DNA from: Dimorphilus gyrociliatus
Taxonomy: Eukaryota > Annelida > Polychaeta > Dinophilidae
Assembly (NCBI GenBank): GCA_904063045.1
Contig: CAJFCJ010000013.1
Span: 1-64,000 of the forward strand
Direction of reading: 5' to 3'
Length of the DNA stretch: 64,000 nt
In this document: positions 1 to 11,698 of the stretch, piece after piece
Position numbering within the stretch: the stretch's first letter is position 1
Layout: each line of letters starts with the position of its first letter
Made by a program: the position numbers and the translations under genes
Notes under the pieces: model-generated
What the model saw: the letters and a program-made list of their open reading frames with translations, nothing else
What the model was told of the DNA's origin: nothing
The model's database searches: none

Positions 1-845
1 TTTTTTTTTTAAAAACACTAAATAAAAATTTCTTTTAGTAGAAAAGTTTTTTCTTTTAAGATTTATATTAATTAAATTAATTTAGTTTATATAAATAAAA
101 GAAAGCTTTTCTTTTTAAACTATGAAAATGGCGACTGGTGGCCATTTTTATATACTGTATAAAAAAGAGATTCACATGTATGTAAACTGAGTATTAATTG
201 AAAAATACGCTAAGTTAGTACTTCTTTTACAAAGTAAGAAAATATTCCAACATAACATATTATTATTGGCCTAAGACGATAAGAAAAGAGAACGGAGAGA
301 GAGAGAGACACATACACACACAGTTAGAACATTCTCTGCTTTCCTATAAGTCGGGCAAAAAAAGTAGGCTTTTATTCTTTTTACTTTAAAGAGCAAAGAC
401 AAACGATTCGTATTTATCAAAGTGAATATAATATCTTCCTCTAGCCCTTCAGCCGTTCCTCAGGTTAATGTTATAATCTATTCTCAAATTTTAAAAAAAT
501 CCTCTCTTCTCTAAAGAAATAAAATAACATTGATGTAAGCCTAGAAACGAAAGGCCATCTACCGGTAAGAAGAATAAATGAAGAAGAAACGTTCTTAATT
601 CTATATTAAGAACATAATATAGCTTTCAAATTAAATATTATATATATAAATACATTTATACATATATATATCTTATATGTATTATTTTGGATATATAGAT
701 ACTGTATATATATATATATTAGTATATATATTAATATACTAATACATATATAAATTGTACTTTATAATTATTTATTCATTTTTCTGTTGAGTTTTTTATA
801 TTTGATTATTCGTTTTCTATTTTTACTATTTAAAAGAACAGGGAA
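1..845. other. Intergenic, AT-rich
   Basis: No coding exon is recognised here. The stretch holds a short GA/CA microsatellite around 295-322 and dense TA-rich sequence around 640-760 with an ATACTGTATATATA palindrome. It ends just before the first gene's start codon, so the last 100-200 bases probably carry that gene's promoter and 5' UTR, but I see no clear TATA or initiator element. Confidence 0.6.
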
Positions 846-2256
846 ATGAAGGAACCCCTTAAAAAAGTTATTGATGAGGAAGAATTTCTATTTTACCAAA
901 ATTGTACTTATCGTAAAGGGTACGAATGGCGAACAAAATCATCTTGGTGGTGTACTAGAGAAAACTGTTTTGGACGTCTTATGACTAAACAAAAAGGCGA
1001 AAAATTTTACATTTTCAGCTTGACTAATCATAATCATAGTATTGATGGAGAGATAACAATCTATTCGTTCCATAAGCGAAGAAGAACGATTTGCACTCTT
1101 GCACAACTATGTAAAGAAATTATTAATGAAGTTAGATACGGTATATATAATGTTTTTTCATTTTTTTTATCTTCCAGTCCTTCTTCTTCTTTCTCTTATC
1201 CTTTTTAATATTCTTACGTGCTATGTTTATATTTGTCTTTTAGGACGTCTTTACGAATTACCAGACAGCTGTCGCAGATGTTCTATCCTACCTTTCATTC
1301 CAAGGAGAATAGGGAATTTTCCTTCTTCTATAAATGAAAAGTTCAAGTGTTTTGTCCTATATAGCCACTCTGATTTTATGGTTTTGGGTAAGAGCTTAGA
1401 ATACTTGAGTACTCCAACTACTCTTCTTATGAATACTTCGGTCAAATATAAAACCAGACATTTTCCTGTAATTTTAAGAATTTATGGAATATTTAAAGGA
1501 GTCTGTATTCCGGTCATCTACTGCCTTATTAGAGAAAAAATTCGACATATCTATAGCCTTATTATATATACACTTAGAGTTCTTCTATTTGGTAATAATT
1601 TACGGCTAGAACCGCAGAAGATTATTGTCGACTATAAAGACGAGCTTATACTTGAGCTAATGAAACAGTTCCCGAAAGCGGTTATTAGAGGTTCATTTTA
1701 TAATCACCTAAATCAAGTTTGGAGGGCCGTGAAAGCTTGTGGTGCCTTGCGATCTTACTGCAGTTCAAAAACGGCAAAATCAGTAATAAGACGTCTTGCT
1801 TGCCTATCTATCTTACCAGTTGTATCAATTAAGCCCTCTTTCTTGGAATTGGAAAAAGAGGTATCACCCGAAAATTATCCAGAAGTTAATCTATTGTTAA
1901 AATACTATAAAACGAAATGGTTGGAGGGTTGTATACCATTAATTAACTGGAATGCTTCTCAAGAAGATTTCTTAATTAATGGAGCGGTGGAGATATACTT
2001 TGAAAAGATAGATGAAGGATATGGGATTAACTATTTCAATATAGATCGTCTGATATCGACTTTAGGAAGAATATGTGAAAAAACTTATTCCTGCACTGCC
2101 CAACCCGATCCACCAAATGTCGATACAATTGATAGACATGAACACATTGGAATGGAAGTGGAAAATTTAAAAGAAGAATTTAAAAGTGGTTTGACAAATT
2201 CTAAAGAATTTCTTTACAAAGTATCTCGCTTTATCCACCGTTCTTTATTGATTTAA
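846..2256 (+). CDS. FLYWCH zinc finger plus MULE transposase-derived protein
   Basis: Two exons, 846-1140 and 1244-2256. The 103-bp intron (GTATAT...TTTTAG) splits a Gly codon, and splicing gives 435 aa. Residues 14-64 form a FLYWCH zinc finger: W28-R29, W34-W35-C36, C41, then H62-N-H64 supply the ligands. Residues about 155-300 match the core of MULE transposases that often follow FLYWCH domains: a P-V-I-Y-C-L-I segment, I-V-D228-Y-K-D, F-P-x-A-V-I-R-G, then H-L-N-Q-V-W-R and the A-C-G-A-L-x-S-Y segment. The first catalytic position, normally D-G-T-F, reads N162-T-S-V, so the Asp is missing. No terminal inverted repeats were noticed. It is therefore either a decayed Mutator-like element or a domesticated DNA-binding protein. 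Family assignment is firm; activity is doubtful. Confidence 0.8.
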
Positions 2257-2381
2257 TTAGATTTATCTATAGGAAAATTTTTTAAGTGCTATCCTACTAA
2301 TTCTTAATTAGTGTTGAATATTCGTACTATTATGAATCTTTTTTCCTCTACTAATCTTCCCGCCTATCTTTCTCTGTCGTC

Positions 2382-2383
<2 letters not shown>

Positions 2384-2442
<59 letters not shown>
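2384..2442. repeat. (CT)n microsatellite
   Basis: An almost uninterrupted dinucleotide CT tract of nearly 60 bases downstream of the FLYWCH gene. Confidence 0.95.
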
Positions 2443-2443
<1 letters not shown>

Positions 2444-3359
2444 TCTCTACCCTCTAATTAATATACCAATTGATTAGCATTAGTATTTCTTTACAAGCTC
2501 CAACTCCATGATTTGTTTTCTATTATATAGCTTTTTTCGGACTTTTTAGAAATATCTCATTTATACTTAATTAATATTAAAAATATTCGTTTATTCCTTA
2601 ATAGTTATTGAAAATAAAATGGGAAAAAGAAAATAAAAATACAGAAAAAAAAGAAAAGAAAAGCTAAATAATCATTTCCTTATAACGCGGTTTTGTTAGG
2701 TTAGAGCAAACGAGGGAATATTAAACCACAAACCATTGTTTCTAAAAAAGATATCATATTTTAGTCACGTGACTTATTAAAACAAATAATAGAGACACTT
2801 GTAAGTATACATAATGCTAAAGATTACAAACAAACAAATAAAAGCAGAAGAGAATTTAAAAAAAGCAAAAAGCAAAAGAGAAGGAAAATACATTTTTTTT
2901 ACTTTGGTTATTCTTATACTATCGCAAAAAGACCTCTCGGTTATAACATTTTTATTAAATTTATGTAGAAATTTTGTCGATATGGACGTATATTTTGGAT
3001 ATAATTAGGGACACAATTTCATAGAGATTAACAATATCTTCCCAACGATAGAACTTCAAGGAAACAATCACTTAATAGTATAAATGAATTTCCAGATTCT
3101 CAGTAATTAATTTCTGGTAAATATGCATGATATATAGATAACATGGATGTTTGAATTAGTGGGCGGCCAGACTAGAAACAAGATTAGGAATTTTTTTATA
3201 GAATAAAGGTATAAAATTAAAAATAATTTAATAGACTAATATTCAATTAATTAGCGAATGTTATCAATTAGGATGTAAATTTGTTAGCTAATTAGGGAAC
3301 CGGTTGCATAAAGAATATTCTGCATGCAAAACTGTTTGTAAATGAGTTTAATTTGCTTT

Positions 3360-3393
<34 letters not shown>

Positions 3394-4377
3394 GAAATGA
3401 CAGGGGTTTCTTGTTAAGTTAGAATATAAATTTAGTTTCTTGGTAAAGAAACATTCCAAAGAGAAACTAAACAGTCAAGTTTTTTCCAGTTCACGTGCAA
3501 CAGAGCAGAAATGCGCAAACAAGAACTATCAAAGATTCGCATTAGAGATGATGAAGGAGCTAATCAATATGCTGACCGCGTAGTTTTACTGTCTGAGAAA
3601 GGCGTACCCAGTTTATACGTACTATAGTCAATCGGATGTAAAAATTGGTTAGGAAAAAAATGGACTTTTAGATAAACCAGTTGTTAGTGTGAACGACCTC
3701 TAAGATATGAACTAATACCTTTGTATCTTTTAGCGTGCTAAGGTTTTTGGCTATCTTAAATTTCATGGCGATAATCCATTATTTATAATCTAGTGGCATG
3801 CTCCAGTTTAGAATGAGATGATCAAGTCGTATTCTGGTAGAGACTATTGCCAGATCGGATACGTCTGATGCTTTGCGTAATTTACAGAAACGAAAATCGA
3901 TTTGACGCCTTAATTGATTTAGGCAGTGACAAACCACTCATTCTTAATTAGTTTGCAAATGACCCCTCCAATGACGTGATCGTACAATATAAATACGCTG
4001 CATGTTATGCTAATTAATTATAAACTATGGAAAATGGACTTGTTAAGCCAACCGCCTAGCGGTTTGAATAATTCTCCTCAGTAGCAGCGTCTACGCCATC
4101 TAGTAGTATAACATCTTGACTGAATTTTAAAGAGATATTAAGCCGATGGGCAATAGAGTGGCCATCTATAGGATTTATCTTTCTTATCGCCATCTTCAAT
4201 TCTCTAGCTTCCTTATTTGAATCACACAAAAAAGCTATCTACTTGACTGATTAAAATATATTTTTAAACTTTTGCGTATTTGAAATCTAGGCCCAGAGAA
4301 AAGCATAAATGTAAAAACATAGTAAAAGAAAAACAAGAAAGAAACAAACCGATCGTCACTGGAATTAGTAATTAAAA

Positions 4378-4412
4378 ATGGCGGATATAAGATATATATT
4401 ACAATCCGCCAT
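4378..4412. repeat. Small inverted repeat
   Basis: ATGGCGGAT (4378-4386) and ATCCGCCAT (4404-4412) are perfect 9-bp complementary arms around a 17-base AT-rich loop, just upstream of TMEM86 copy A. It could be a protein-binding dyad or chance. Confidence 0.5.
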
Positions 4413-4472
4413 ATTTAAAATTTATTATAAATACAAAATAGAAGATGGATGGAAAGGGGAGCAGCTCAACAG

Positions 4473-4518
4473 CCAATCACGGAACGCTAAATTTTACGAT
4501 GATTATGTATTGACGTCA
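4473..4518 (+). promoter_or_regulatory. CCAAT box and CRE upstream of TMEM86 copy A
   Basis: CCAAT in AGCCAATCAC at 4473-4477 and the CRE palindrome TGACGTCA at 4511-4518 lie 134 and 93 bases before the start codon. The same two elements, in the same order and with similar spacing, occur upstream of the paralogue at 50.0-51.2 kb, which supports a functional promoter. Confidence 0.6.
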
Positions 4519-4610
4519 TAGTAAATAACACCGTATTATCTTGCAACAGACAATTTTACGGATAGTCACTTATTTTCCGATCAGAAAAGGCGAACAATAA
4601 AACGGTTGGA

Positions 4611-5992
4611 ATGGCGACTGCAAAACCCTTGACACCACTGAAACCAACTACAGTTGTAAGTCAAAATATAATGATGTACAAGTATTTTATTTGTCAAATA
4701 ACGGAAACGAAAGCACGTGTCCTTATAAATATAATAATTAGAGAAAGGCAGAAAACATTCGTTTTTCAACATAAACACAACATTTCAAACTTTTTCATTA
4801 GATTTTACTTTGATAATTTCTGTAGTTCTGTTTTAAAAAGATTTTTTTAAAAAAAAAAACAAAAGGATGAGGGAGGAGAGAGGAAAAAAGAAACGAAATG
4901 GATTTGATACATTATTAGCTTTTTCGGCTGTTGTTTATATTGTTTTTCATAGAATTTTTACAGATTTATTCGATTTATAGAGTATGCTATTACTATTAAT
5001 CTCTCTCCCGCTACCTCTCCCTCCCTCCTTTCTTCTTTCTCTGTTTGTTTGTTTATTTAAAAAAAAAGTAAATTGATTAATATTTCATTTGTTTTTTCTT
5101 TGATTTAGCTGAAGAGCGTTGGACCAAAACTGGTACCTTTCTTTAAAACCGTTACAATATATTTTGTCCTCTATGGCAAAGAGTCAACAATGGATTCTAT
5201 TTTCTATTGCGTCATTAAAATTCTACCTATAATCTCCTTGATGATCTTTGTTCTACTACACGGCATGAATTTCTCTGAGGCTTACGTTTATTCAAGAAGA
5301 ATTTTAATAGGCCTACTCTTCTCAGCATTTGGAGATGCATTTATGGTTTGGAAAAAAAATGGGTATTTCATACCAGCTGTTGGAATGTTTGCAATTGCTC
5401 AACTCCTATATGCGAGAGCTTTTGGCTTTAGAGATTTAAAGATTAAACATGGTGTCTGTTGCGGTAGCTTGTGTTCTGTTATGTTCCTCTTCCTTCTTCC
5501 AGTTTTAGAGGTACTATCGACTATTAGCTTTTCTATATATAGTAGATTTCTGTTTCGTTTCCTCTTATTACCAAAAGCATCTTTCTCTCCCTTGTTAAAT
5601 CAACATTTTTTCAGGGCAAAATGGTTTGGATAGGAATGACATATTGCGCATTAATTTGCGGTATGTTATGGAGAGCGGTGGCTAGAGTTCAGCTCTTTAA
5701 TGATTTATGGACGTGGACAAAATTGTGCAGTTGCGGTGGCGCCATCTTCTTTGTTATTTCAGACTACATAATATGTTTAGATAAATTCCTCGCTCCCGTT
5801 CCCTATGCACATCAATTAATAATGTCAACCTACTATACCGCTCAGTTGGGTATAACGCTAAGTGTCATTGATTCCCAAGCCGATATCGTCATTGAACAGA
5901 GTTTAAAGGAAACTGAAAACTGGAAAACACAACGAATTGAAAAAGGTTCTTTTGAAGAGAAAGTCGATAAAAACTGCAAAAAAACAAATTAA
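4611..5992 (+). CDS. TMEM86-like lysoplasmalogenase, copy A
   Basis: Three exons: 4611-4655, 5109-5510 and 5615-5992, all joined in phase 0, giving 274 aa. The first exon encodes only MATAKPLTPLKPTTV; the other two encode a multi-pass membrane protein of the YhhN/TMEM86 family. This family cleaves the vinyl ether bond of lysoplasmalogen in the ER membrane. Visible hallmarks are G90-D91 in F-S-A-F-G-D-A, the I-S-D-Y segment, and Y-Y-T-A-Q-L-G with S-V-I-D near the C-terminus. A charged cytosolic-type tail of about 30 residues follows. Copy C on the minus strand has the same three-exon structure and very similar protein, so the start and splice sites support each other. Length is slightly above the usual 220-240 aa. 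Confidence 0.9.
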
Positions 5993-6043
5993 ACTCTTAC
6001 AAACAAACAACAGCATTAACTGCAAAAAGAGTAGGGGATGGTT

Positions 6044-6061
6044 GGGCGGGGGCGGGGAGGG
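6044..6061 (+). other. Potential G-quadruplex motif
   Basis: GGGCGGGGGCGGGGAGGG has four runs of at least three G separated by one-base loops. It lies about 50 bases after the stop codon of TMEM86 copy A, probably within its 3' UTR. It is very unusual in sequence this AT-rich. Confidence 0.6.
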
Positions 6062-8143
6062 TTCCTTGTAAGCTGTTTTCGAATTTGAAGGATATTGTTC
6101 ATTTGTTTATTTTGGGCATAACTAATCCAGTTTCTTCCTTTCCTAGATATATGAAAAATATGAAAAAAAACAAAAAAAAGAAGAGCTAATAAGCTATATT
6201 AATCAAGCTTGTTTCGTTTTTAAATATATATATATATATATATATACATATATACAGTATATGTATATAACAACAACTATGGGATAAAGAGAGTAAGAAA
6301 GAGATTAGCGGCACTTATACTTCCATAAATAAGTGGGCTATTAGATTTTCTCTTCCTATCCAACAATCAAGATTGAAAATACTTTTACATTGTACACTAT
6401 TTTTAGTAATTTTTATTCAGGAAGAAGATAATTATATAATCATCGAAATGCATTAGAATCTCTAGATAAAAGATAGTGAAATCCGTGGAAAAAAACAAAA
6501 AGTCAGATCTTTCTCCTATTTCCTTTTTATTTTTTATTATTTATATATATATATTGTTTTGTATATCATTATATTTGTATATATATATATATATATATAT
6601 ATATGTTTTGATTTATTAATAAACGTATCTAACATTGGCTTTTACTTGAAAATAATCAAGAGATTTATTTATCTTTTTCCCGCCAAGAATTTCAGATTTC
6701 TAGGAATTTGTGTGTATATTGAACAACTTGTTACTGAAAATGAAAGAAGTATGAATAAGTAATAAAAATTTTTTAAAAAAAAAATATTGCTATATTTCAA
6801 GGTCAACTTAAAAAATGTATGTTTGTTGTATGCATGCTTTTACTATTATATTATGACCATTTTATTATATATACAAGGCTGGCTGTTTGTCATTCAAATA
6901 AAAAATGGCAATGGCATTTTTATATATAAAAAAAAAATACTAAATGAATACTAATTTTCAGTTAAGTTCGCGTATAGCATTTTTCAACTAAACTAGATAT
7001 AAAGTGAAACGTGTGAATTGCTTTGGGCGTTGTTCAATGCCTTTTTTTTTTTTTAAAAGTTTTTGTCCTTTGCTTTCTTATTCTCAAAAAAATTATTAAT
7101 CATTATTCTTCTTTTTCATCCTCTTCTTAAATTTGAACTAATCAGTTTTGATATTTAACAGTCAATTTCAACAAAACATGGCCTTATCTATTCAATAACA
7201 TCATCTACTAAAACCATCAAACCGTATCCGCCTCTCTTTTCTCAATTAAATGTTGTTTATATAGAATAGTTCCATTGCGAATAAAAATATAACTTTGTAT
7301 CAGCTTTTTTAATGAGACCTATGAGCAAATTTTTACAAGAATATTTCATATTCAAATGAATAAGGATATCCGCAAATGCTGCATTTTAACCTCCAAAGAA
7401 AAACAATTAAATTTATTTACATATGAATTGAGTTTAATAATAAAAAAATATCATCTTTTTATGAATGAGAAAGAATAATGATAACCTTAGAGATTTCAAC
7501 CGATGTATGTTGATGAAGAATTTAATTTAATATAAAAAGCTATTTATTTATTTATTAAATCACGATTATACTGAAATTATAAAAGTTCGTATATATTTCA
7601 TCTTTCATTTGAAAAAATTGAAAACCCTAATGTTCTATTTTTAACTTCCACTCTTTAGATATAAACAATGTAATTATATTGAAGGATTGAGTAAATGAGT
7701 GAGCGAGAGAGAAATCTGATTTGCTGCTCTCTTTCCTCATTACAATTCATTTTATTTAACTCTATTTTAAGAGAAAAGCATGAGATGATTTTTCCTTTTG
7801 CTTTGTTTATGCTAAGAGGGAACTGTTTTCCTTTATCAAAGGATTATTTTGCTAAACTTATCGAAAATATACCTTATCACCCTTTCTCCTTCTCCACCTC
7901 TTGAAAGAGTACACAAAAAGAGATAATTAATGGCATTGTTAGTTTTTTTTTATATTCAAAGTATCCCTCTCATTATTAAAGTTATTTCGAGTTTGTACTG
8001 CATTTTTTGAAGCAAGTAAAAACAATTTTATTTCAGAATACTACAAGAAATCAGGAACAGAACGACCGATAATGATTTTACTTTGGTTTTTATAGTCATT
8101 TGTACACAATCGTCCATAGTCAAGGGCGGTAAATCTGAACAGG

Positions 8144-8152
8144 GCGCCACCT
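8144..8152 (-). promoter_or_regulatory. CTCF-like motif
   Basis: Read on the minus strand this is AGGTGGCGC, the core known for Drosophila CTCF. It lies in intergenic DNA about 1 kb before the KH-like cluster. Confidence 0.4.
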
Positions 8153-8280
8153 AACAATTCTTAATGATAGCCTTTCGCTTCTCTTTGGGAAAATTGCCGT
8201 TTAAACGCCTCTAAATCCTTTCGTAAGTTTGGTTTATTTCGTGGACGCGAGAATACCAGAGGAGAGAGAAAGAGAGAAAA

Positions 8281-8301
8281 GGGGAAGGGAGAAGGGAGGG
8301 G
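8281..8301 (+). other. Potential G-quadruplex motif
   Basis: Four G runs (4, 3, 3, 4) with loops of 2, 4 and 1 bases in a purine-only stretch that begins with GA repeats near 8260. Confidence 0.5.
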
Positions 8302-9127
8302 TAAAATATTACCTAAGTGATTATTACCTTTAACATTACATTGATAAAGTTTAGGTATATATAAAAAATAAATAAATGCTGAAATTGCATTCTCACTTAC
8401 TTGATTAATATTATAAAATAAACAGTGCTATACTATATATCGAAGACAAAGATACGTTTTAGCATAAATCCGCTTCGGAGAAGGAAAATGAGAAAGAATG
8501 GTTGCATGTAATGAGATCTTTCCGTTGAAATAGAGGATAGTTTCTGTAATAAATGATAATAAATACCTTTGCTCTTGTAAAAACAAGAAGAAAATGATAA
8601 CAATAAGGAGAGAAACAAAACAGTTATGATTTTTTTTTATTGTTTACGAACAAAAACTTAGACAATAGATTTTTTTATACTGAATTATTTAGAAGTTATC
8701 AATAACATTACTTTTTCCATTGATTTAGCAATTAACTCCTACACATTTATTTAGTTTAGTAATATTTTTGTATTGATATATGAACATGTTGTGTATTTAA
8801 TAGCTATGCAGTGGATATTCATAAAATTTGCATCTAAAATGTAAAAATGACTTATGTAAACGAATATACAAATATATGCTATATATATAAAGGAGATGTA
8901 TGAGCAAATGACTTAGTAAGTAGTCAGAATGAGAGAGACAGAGACGGAGACAGAGACACCAAGAGAGAGTATATGGCATTGATAATGTCTATATTTTCAT
9001 GTCATTCTCAGTCCACGTAAGGCACTTACCTGGAAGTTTTGTTAATTATTTTTTATTTATTTCTTTGACTTTCTGTTTTAGGTTTTTTATATTAAACGTT
9101 AAACAAAAAACCTGATCAAATTCAACA

Positions 9128-9644
9128 ATGTCGCTGTACATCGAGATGGATGTGGAATCTATGAACCACGCCCAGTTCATAAAGGAGCAATTTGGTATTA
9201 ATACTTTTTTAATAAATATACATATACAGAATTAAATAAAATTATATATAAAAATTTTAACAAAGTATCGCTTTTACCTTTCAAAAAGCTTTTGGGGCAG
9301 CTTTCGATAATGGAGTTCTAAATAGGGAATTTCCTATCTACGTATTAAACTACGGAAACAGATATTCTGTTGGTGCCGATGTTCAGCCTTGCCATGAGAG
9401 GATTCTCAGGAATATCTTTCGTCGACTTGTTGATAGATACAATCATTTTAATATTGAAGTTATTTTTAAAGTGCCAGAGAACTATTATAAAACCGTTTTA
9501 GACCTTACAACTTGGTTTCATAGATTTTTTGGTGTGAAAATATGCCTAGAAGATTCAGAAACTAGCGTTCAATTAGTTGGACCAGCTGATAATATTGATA
9601 CAATGATAAGTTTAATGAAAGAAGAAATATTTAAACGAAAATAA
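9128..9644 (+). CDS. Paired KH-like domain protein, copy 1
   Basis: Two exons: 9128-9194 and 9289-9644, with an acceptor at 9301 as an in-frame alternative; 140 aa. Exon 1 encodes MSLYIEMDVESMNHAQFIKEQFG. Its M-D-V-x(4)-H-A-x-F-I pattern resembles the first strand and helix of Bicaudal-C KH domains. A phase-1 intron cuts the last Gly codon. Exon 2 finishes module one and encodes a second KH-like module: V-P-E-N-Y-Y-K-T-V-L, then F-G-V-K-I, V-Q-L-V-G-P and a final amphipathic helix. Neither module has a GxxG loop, so canonical RNA binding is doubtful. An AATAAA overlaps the stop codon. The paralogues at 14.1, 15.4, 17.6, 20.8, 23.3, 30.6, 36.8 and 46.4 kb support the model. KH assignment is by pattern only. 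Confidence 0.8.
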
Positions 9645-11230
9645 AGTATATACTGTACATAAAAAAGAATTTGGTCTTTTCCTTGTCTTTCTTTAAAATC
9701 TTCCATGTTCAAATATCAAAGTGTAAATTCAACTTATACAATCTATCTGTCGAAGAGAGAAATATCTAGCAGGATTTTTTATTCTTTCTTTTTTGTATCT
9801 TTTTCAATGTGAGATAATATTTAATTTCTAACTGCTTTTCCTTTCTAAGCAAAGTAATTCTAATGAATAGAAAAACAATTTATGGCAGTGTAACTTCAAT
9901 ATTTACAAAAAATAACTAGGTTAACGTATTTACTTACGACTAAATTCATTTGTAGAATTTAGAATTATTAAACTTATGAATTTACATATGCTGCCATCTT
10001 CTGGAGAGTGGTTATCAAATCTATTCGTTTTTCTTATTAATACAGGTTGATTAAAATTATATTTAATTGGATAAAATTGGACTGAATATGATTAATAGTA
10101 AAGTCATTGTTATATGTTCTTACTGGAAATTTCCAACAGCTTTTATTTTTAAAATGTACATATCTAACTTCCGGCAGAATAATTATCTTCTCTTCTTTAA
10201 TCAAATGCACAAGCTTTTTTATTTAATCAATTTTTAACTACTTGTACAATTATTACAAAATTTGTCTCTTAAGATAGTCCTTTTGCAGAGAAAAAGAAAA
10301 CTCTCCTTTTGATTGAAAGAAACTTCACTCACGTTTATGTTGGAATAACCTTTAAAGACAAAAGTAAGAATTATATAGTAGAACATAGAGTATATAAAAA
10401 GAAACGCAAAAAAAACTGAAAAGAAAGAGAGAAATAGGGATTAAGGGAAAAGAAATAAAATGTAAGTAAATTACGCAATGCATCGAAATAGTATCTTTTT
10501 TTGCCTTCCATTTCTAGATGGACAGTATAAATTCATTAAAAATAGCAAAAAGAAGGATTATAGATAATATATATATATATATATATATAATATAACACCG
10601 ATATACATAACTTATACACTATATATTTTTATCATTCATCGTTGCCTATTGTGATAAAAGCAACTTCCATGGTCGAAAAAACTTCATTCGCATTCAACTC
10701 GTATTCTTTTTTATAACCTATAAAAAGTAATTTTTCTAACGTTGGAATAGTAAGCACCTAAAAAGATACAGTGTAAAAAAAAACAATCACTCTCTTTTTT
10801 TCATCATTAGAATAAGGAGTCATCTTCTTTTTAATGCTAACAATCCCCCAAAAATACTGTAAATCAATACTAAAGGATACCTTACATTATTGTCGATTAT
10901 CATCTCATCCGATTACAACCTTAATGTTCGTTCACTTCCTAATTTCTATACTATCCTTCTCCAAACTCATGATTTGCAACAACAACAAAATAATATTAAC
11001 AAAATAGACAATACCACGTTTGTCGTTATATCGTTTAATTTACATAAATGATTTATATCTTTTGTTGTTTTCCAAAGTCTTTTTTGGCGAGTAAAGTATG
11101 TTTGTATAGTTCCTTTTGTTACCAGTATAAATATTCATATATGTAAGTATGCAAGAGCGTTTACCTGTTGAAAGTATACAATTAAAACAATGAGAGGTTA
11201 ATCGCTTTCTCTTTAATTTCAGGGCAATTA
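9645..11230. other. Intergenic region
   Basis: No gene recognised. It contains a CTCF-like CTGCCATCTTCTGG at 9991-10004, a (TA)n tract near 10566-10588, and a CAACAACAACAAAATAATA-like stretch near 10977. It is otherwise AT-rich with no exon signal. Confidence 0.55.
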
Positions 11231-11698
11231 GGTAAAAAAAACAGAAAAAATAACCTACCTGAAATTTATCTGAAAGAGTACGATCATTTAAGCGTCATCA
11301 CTTTCCAGAAAGCGGAATTCGCTAATTATATCCCAGAGGTCAAAGGTATTTCAACTGTCGGCTCTAATAAATTTTAAGCGTAGACAAATGTCTAAGAAAT
11401 GAGCTCTTTAACTTGGAAAATTCTCTTATCTATCATTAGTTAAGATATATAACAGCACTATTTACCATTTTCGTTTTTCTGTTTAACTAACATGTCAAAA
11501 TAAAGAAGAATTTATAGAATTTTCCTCATTTTTCAAAATACAAAAATTACATTTATCTTCTTTACCCTTCTTTTAGCTATTCGTCATATTTATACCCTTA
11601 AAGCTCAAATAGCATTCGTCAGCCTCCTATTCGTACAACACATTTCAAACTGTCCAAATGAAAATGAGAAACCACTCCATGTTGTTATATCTTATTGA
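11231..11698 (+). pseudogene. Possible fragment of a KH-like family gene
   Basis: An open stretch after a TTTAATTTCAG acceptor encodes S-V-I-T-F-Q-K-A-E-F-A-N-Y-I-P-E-V-K and stops at a phase-1 G|GTATTT donor at about 11348. This is the same strand-helix-Gly signature and phase as first exons of the KH-like family. A later acceptor (TTCTTTTAG, exon from 11577) continues in phase for 39 residues to TGA at 11696-11698. It contains I-A-F-V-S-L-L-F-V-Q-H-I but no second KH module. No first exon with a start codon was found. It may be a truncated family member, a decaying copy, or a short gene with an unseen 5' exon. Confidence 0.35.

Larger units (their letters stand above)
2257..4472. other. Intergenic region with microsatellites
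   Basis: No convincing exon. It contains a long (CT)n tract, a TCACGTGA E-box near 2764, a CT/CTAT repeat near 3361-3392 and a small hairpin at 4378-4412. Two CTCF-like CGCCATCT motifs lie at 4094-4102 and 4188-4196. Open frames here are short, low in complexity and lack splice support. Confidence 0.6.
5993..9127. other. Intergenic region
   Basis: No exon recognised. It contains two G-runs listed separately, (TA)n tracts near 6223-6246 and 6579-6602, and an AGGTGGCGC element at 8144-8152 (reverse strand). Close to the next gene, GTAAGG at 9016 and a pyrimidine-rich AG near 9082 could bound a 5' UTR intron of the KH-like gene at 9128. Confidence 0.55.
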
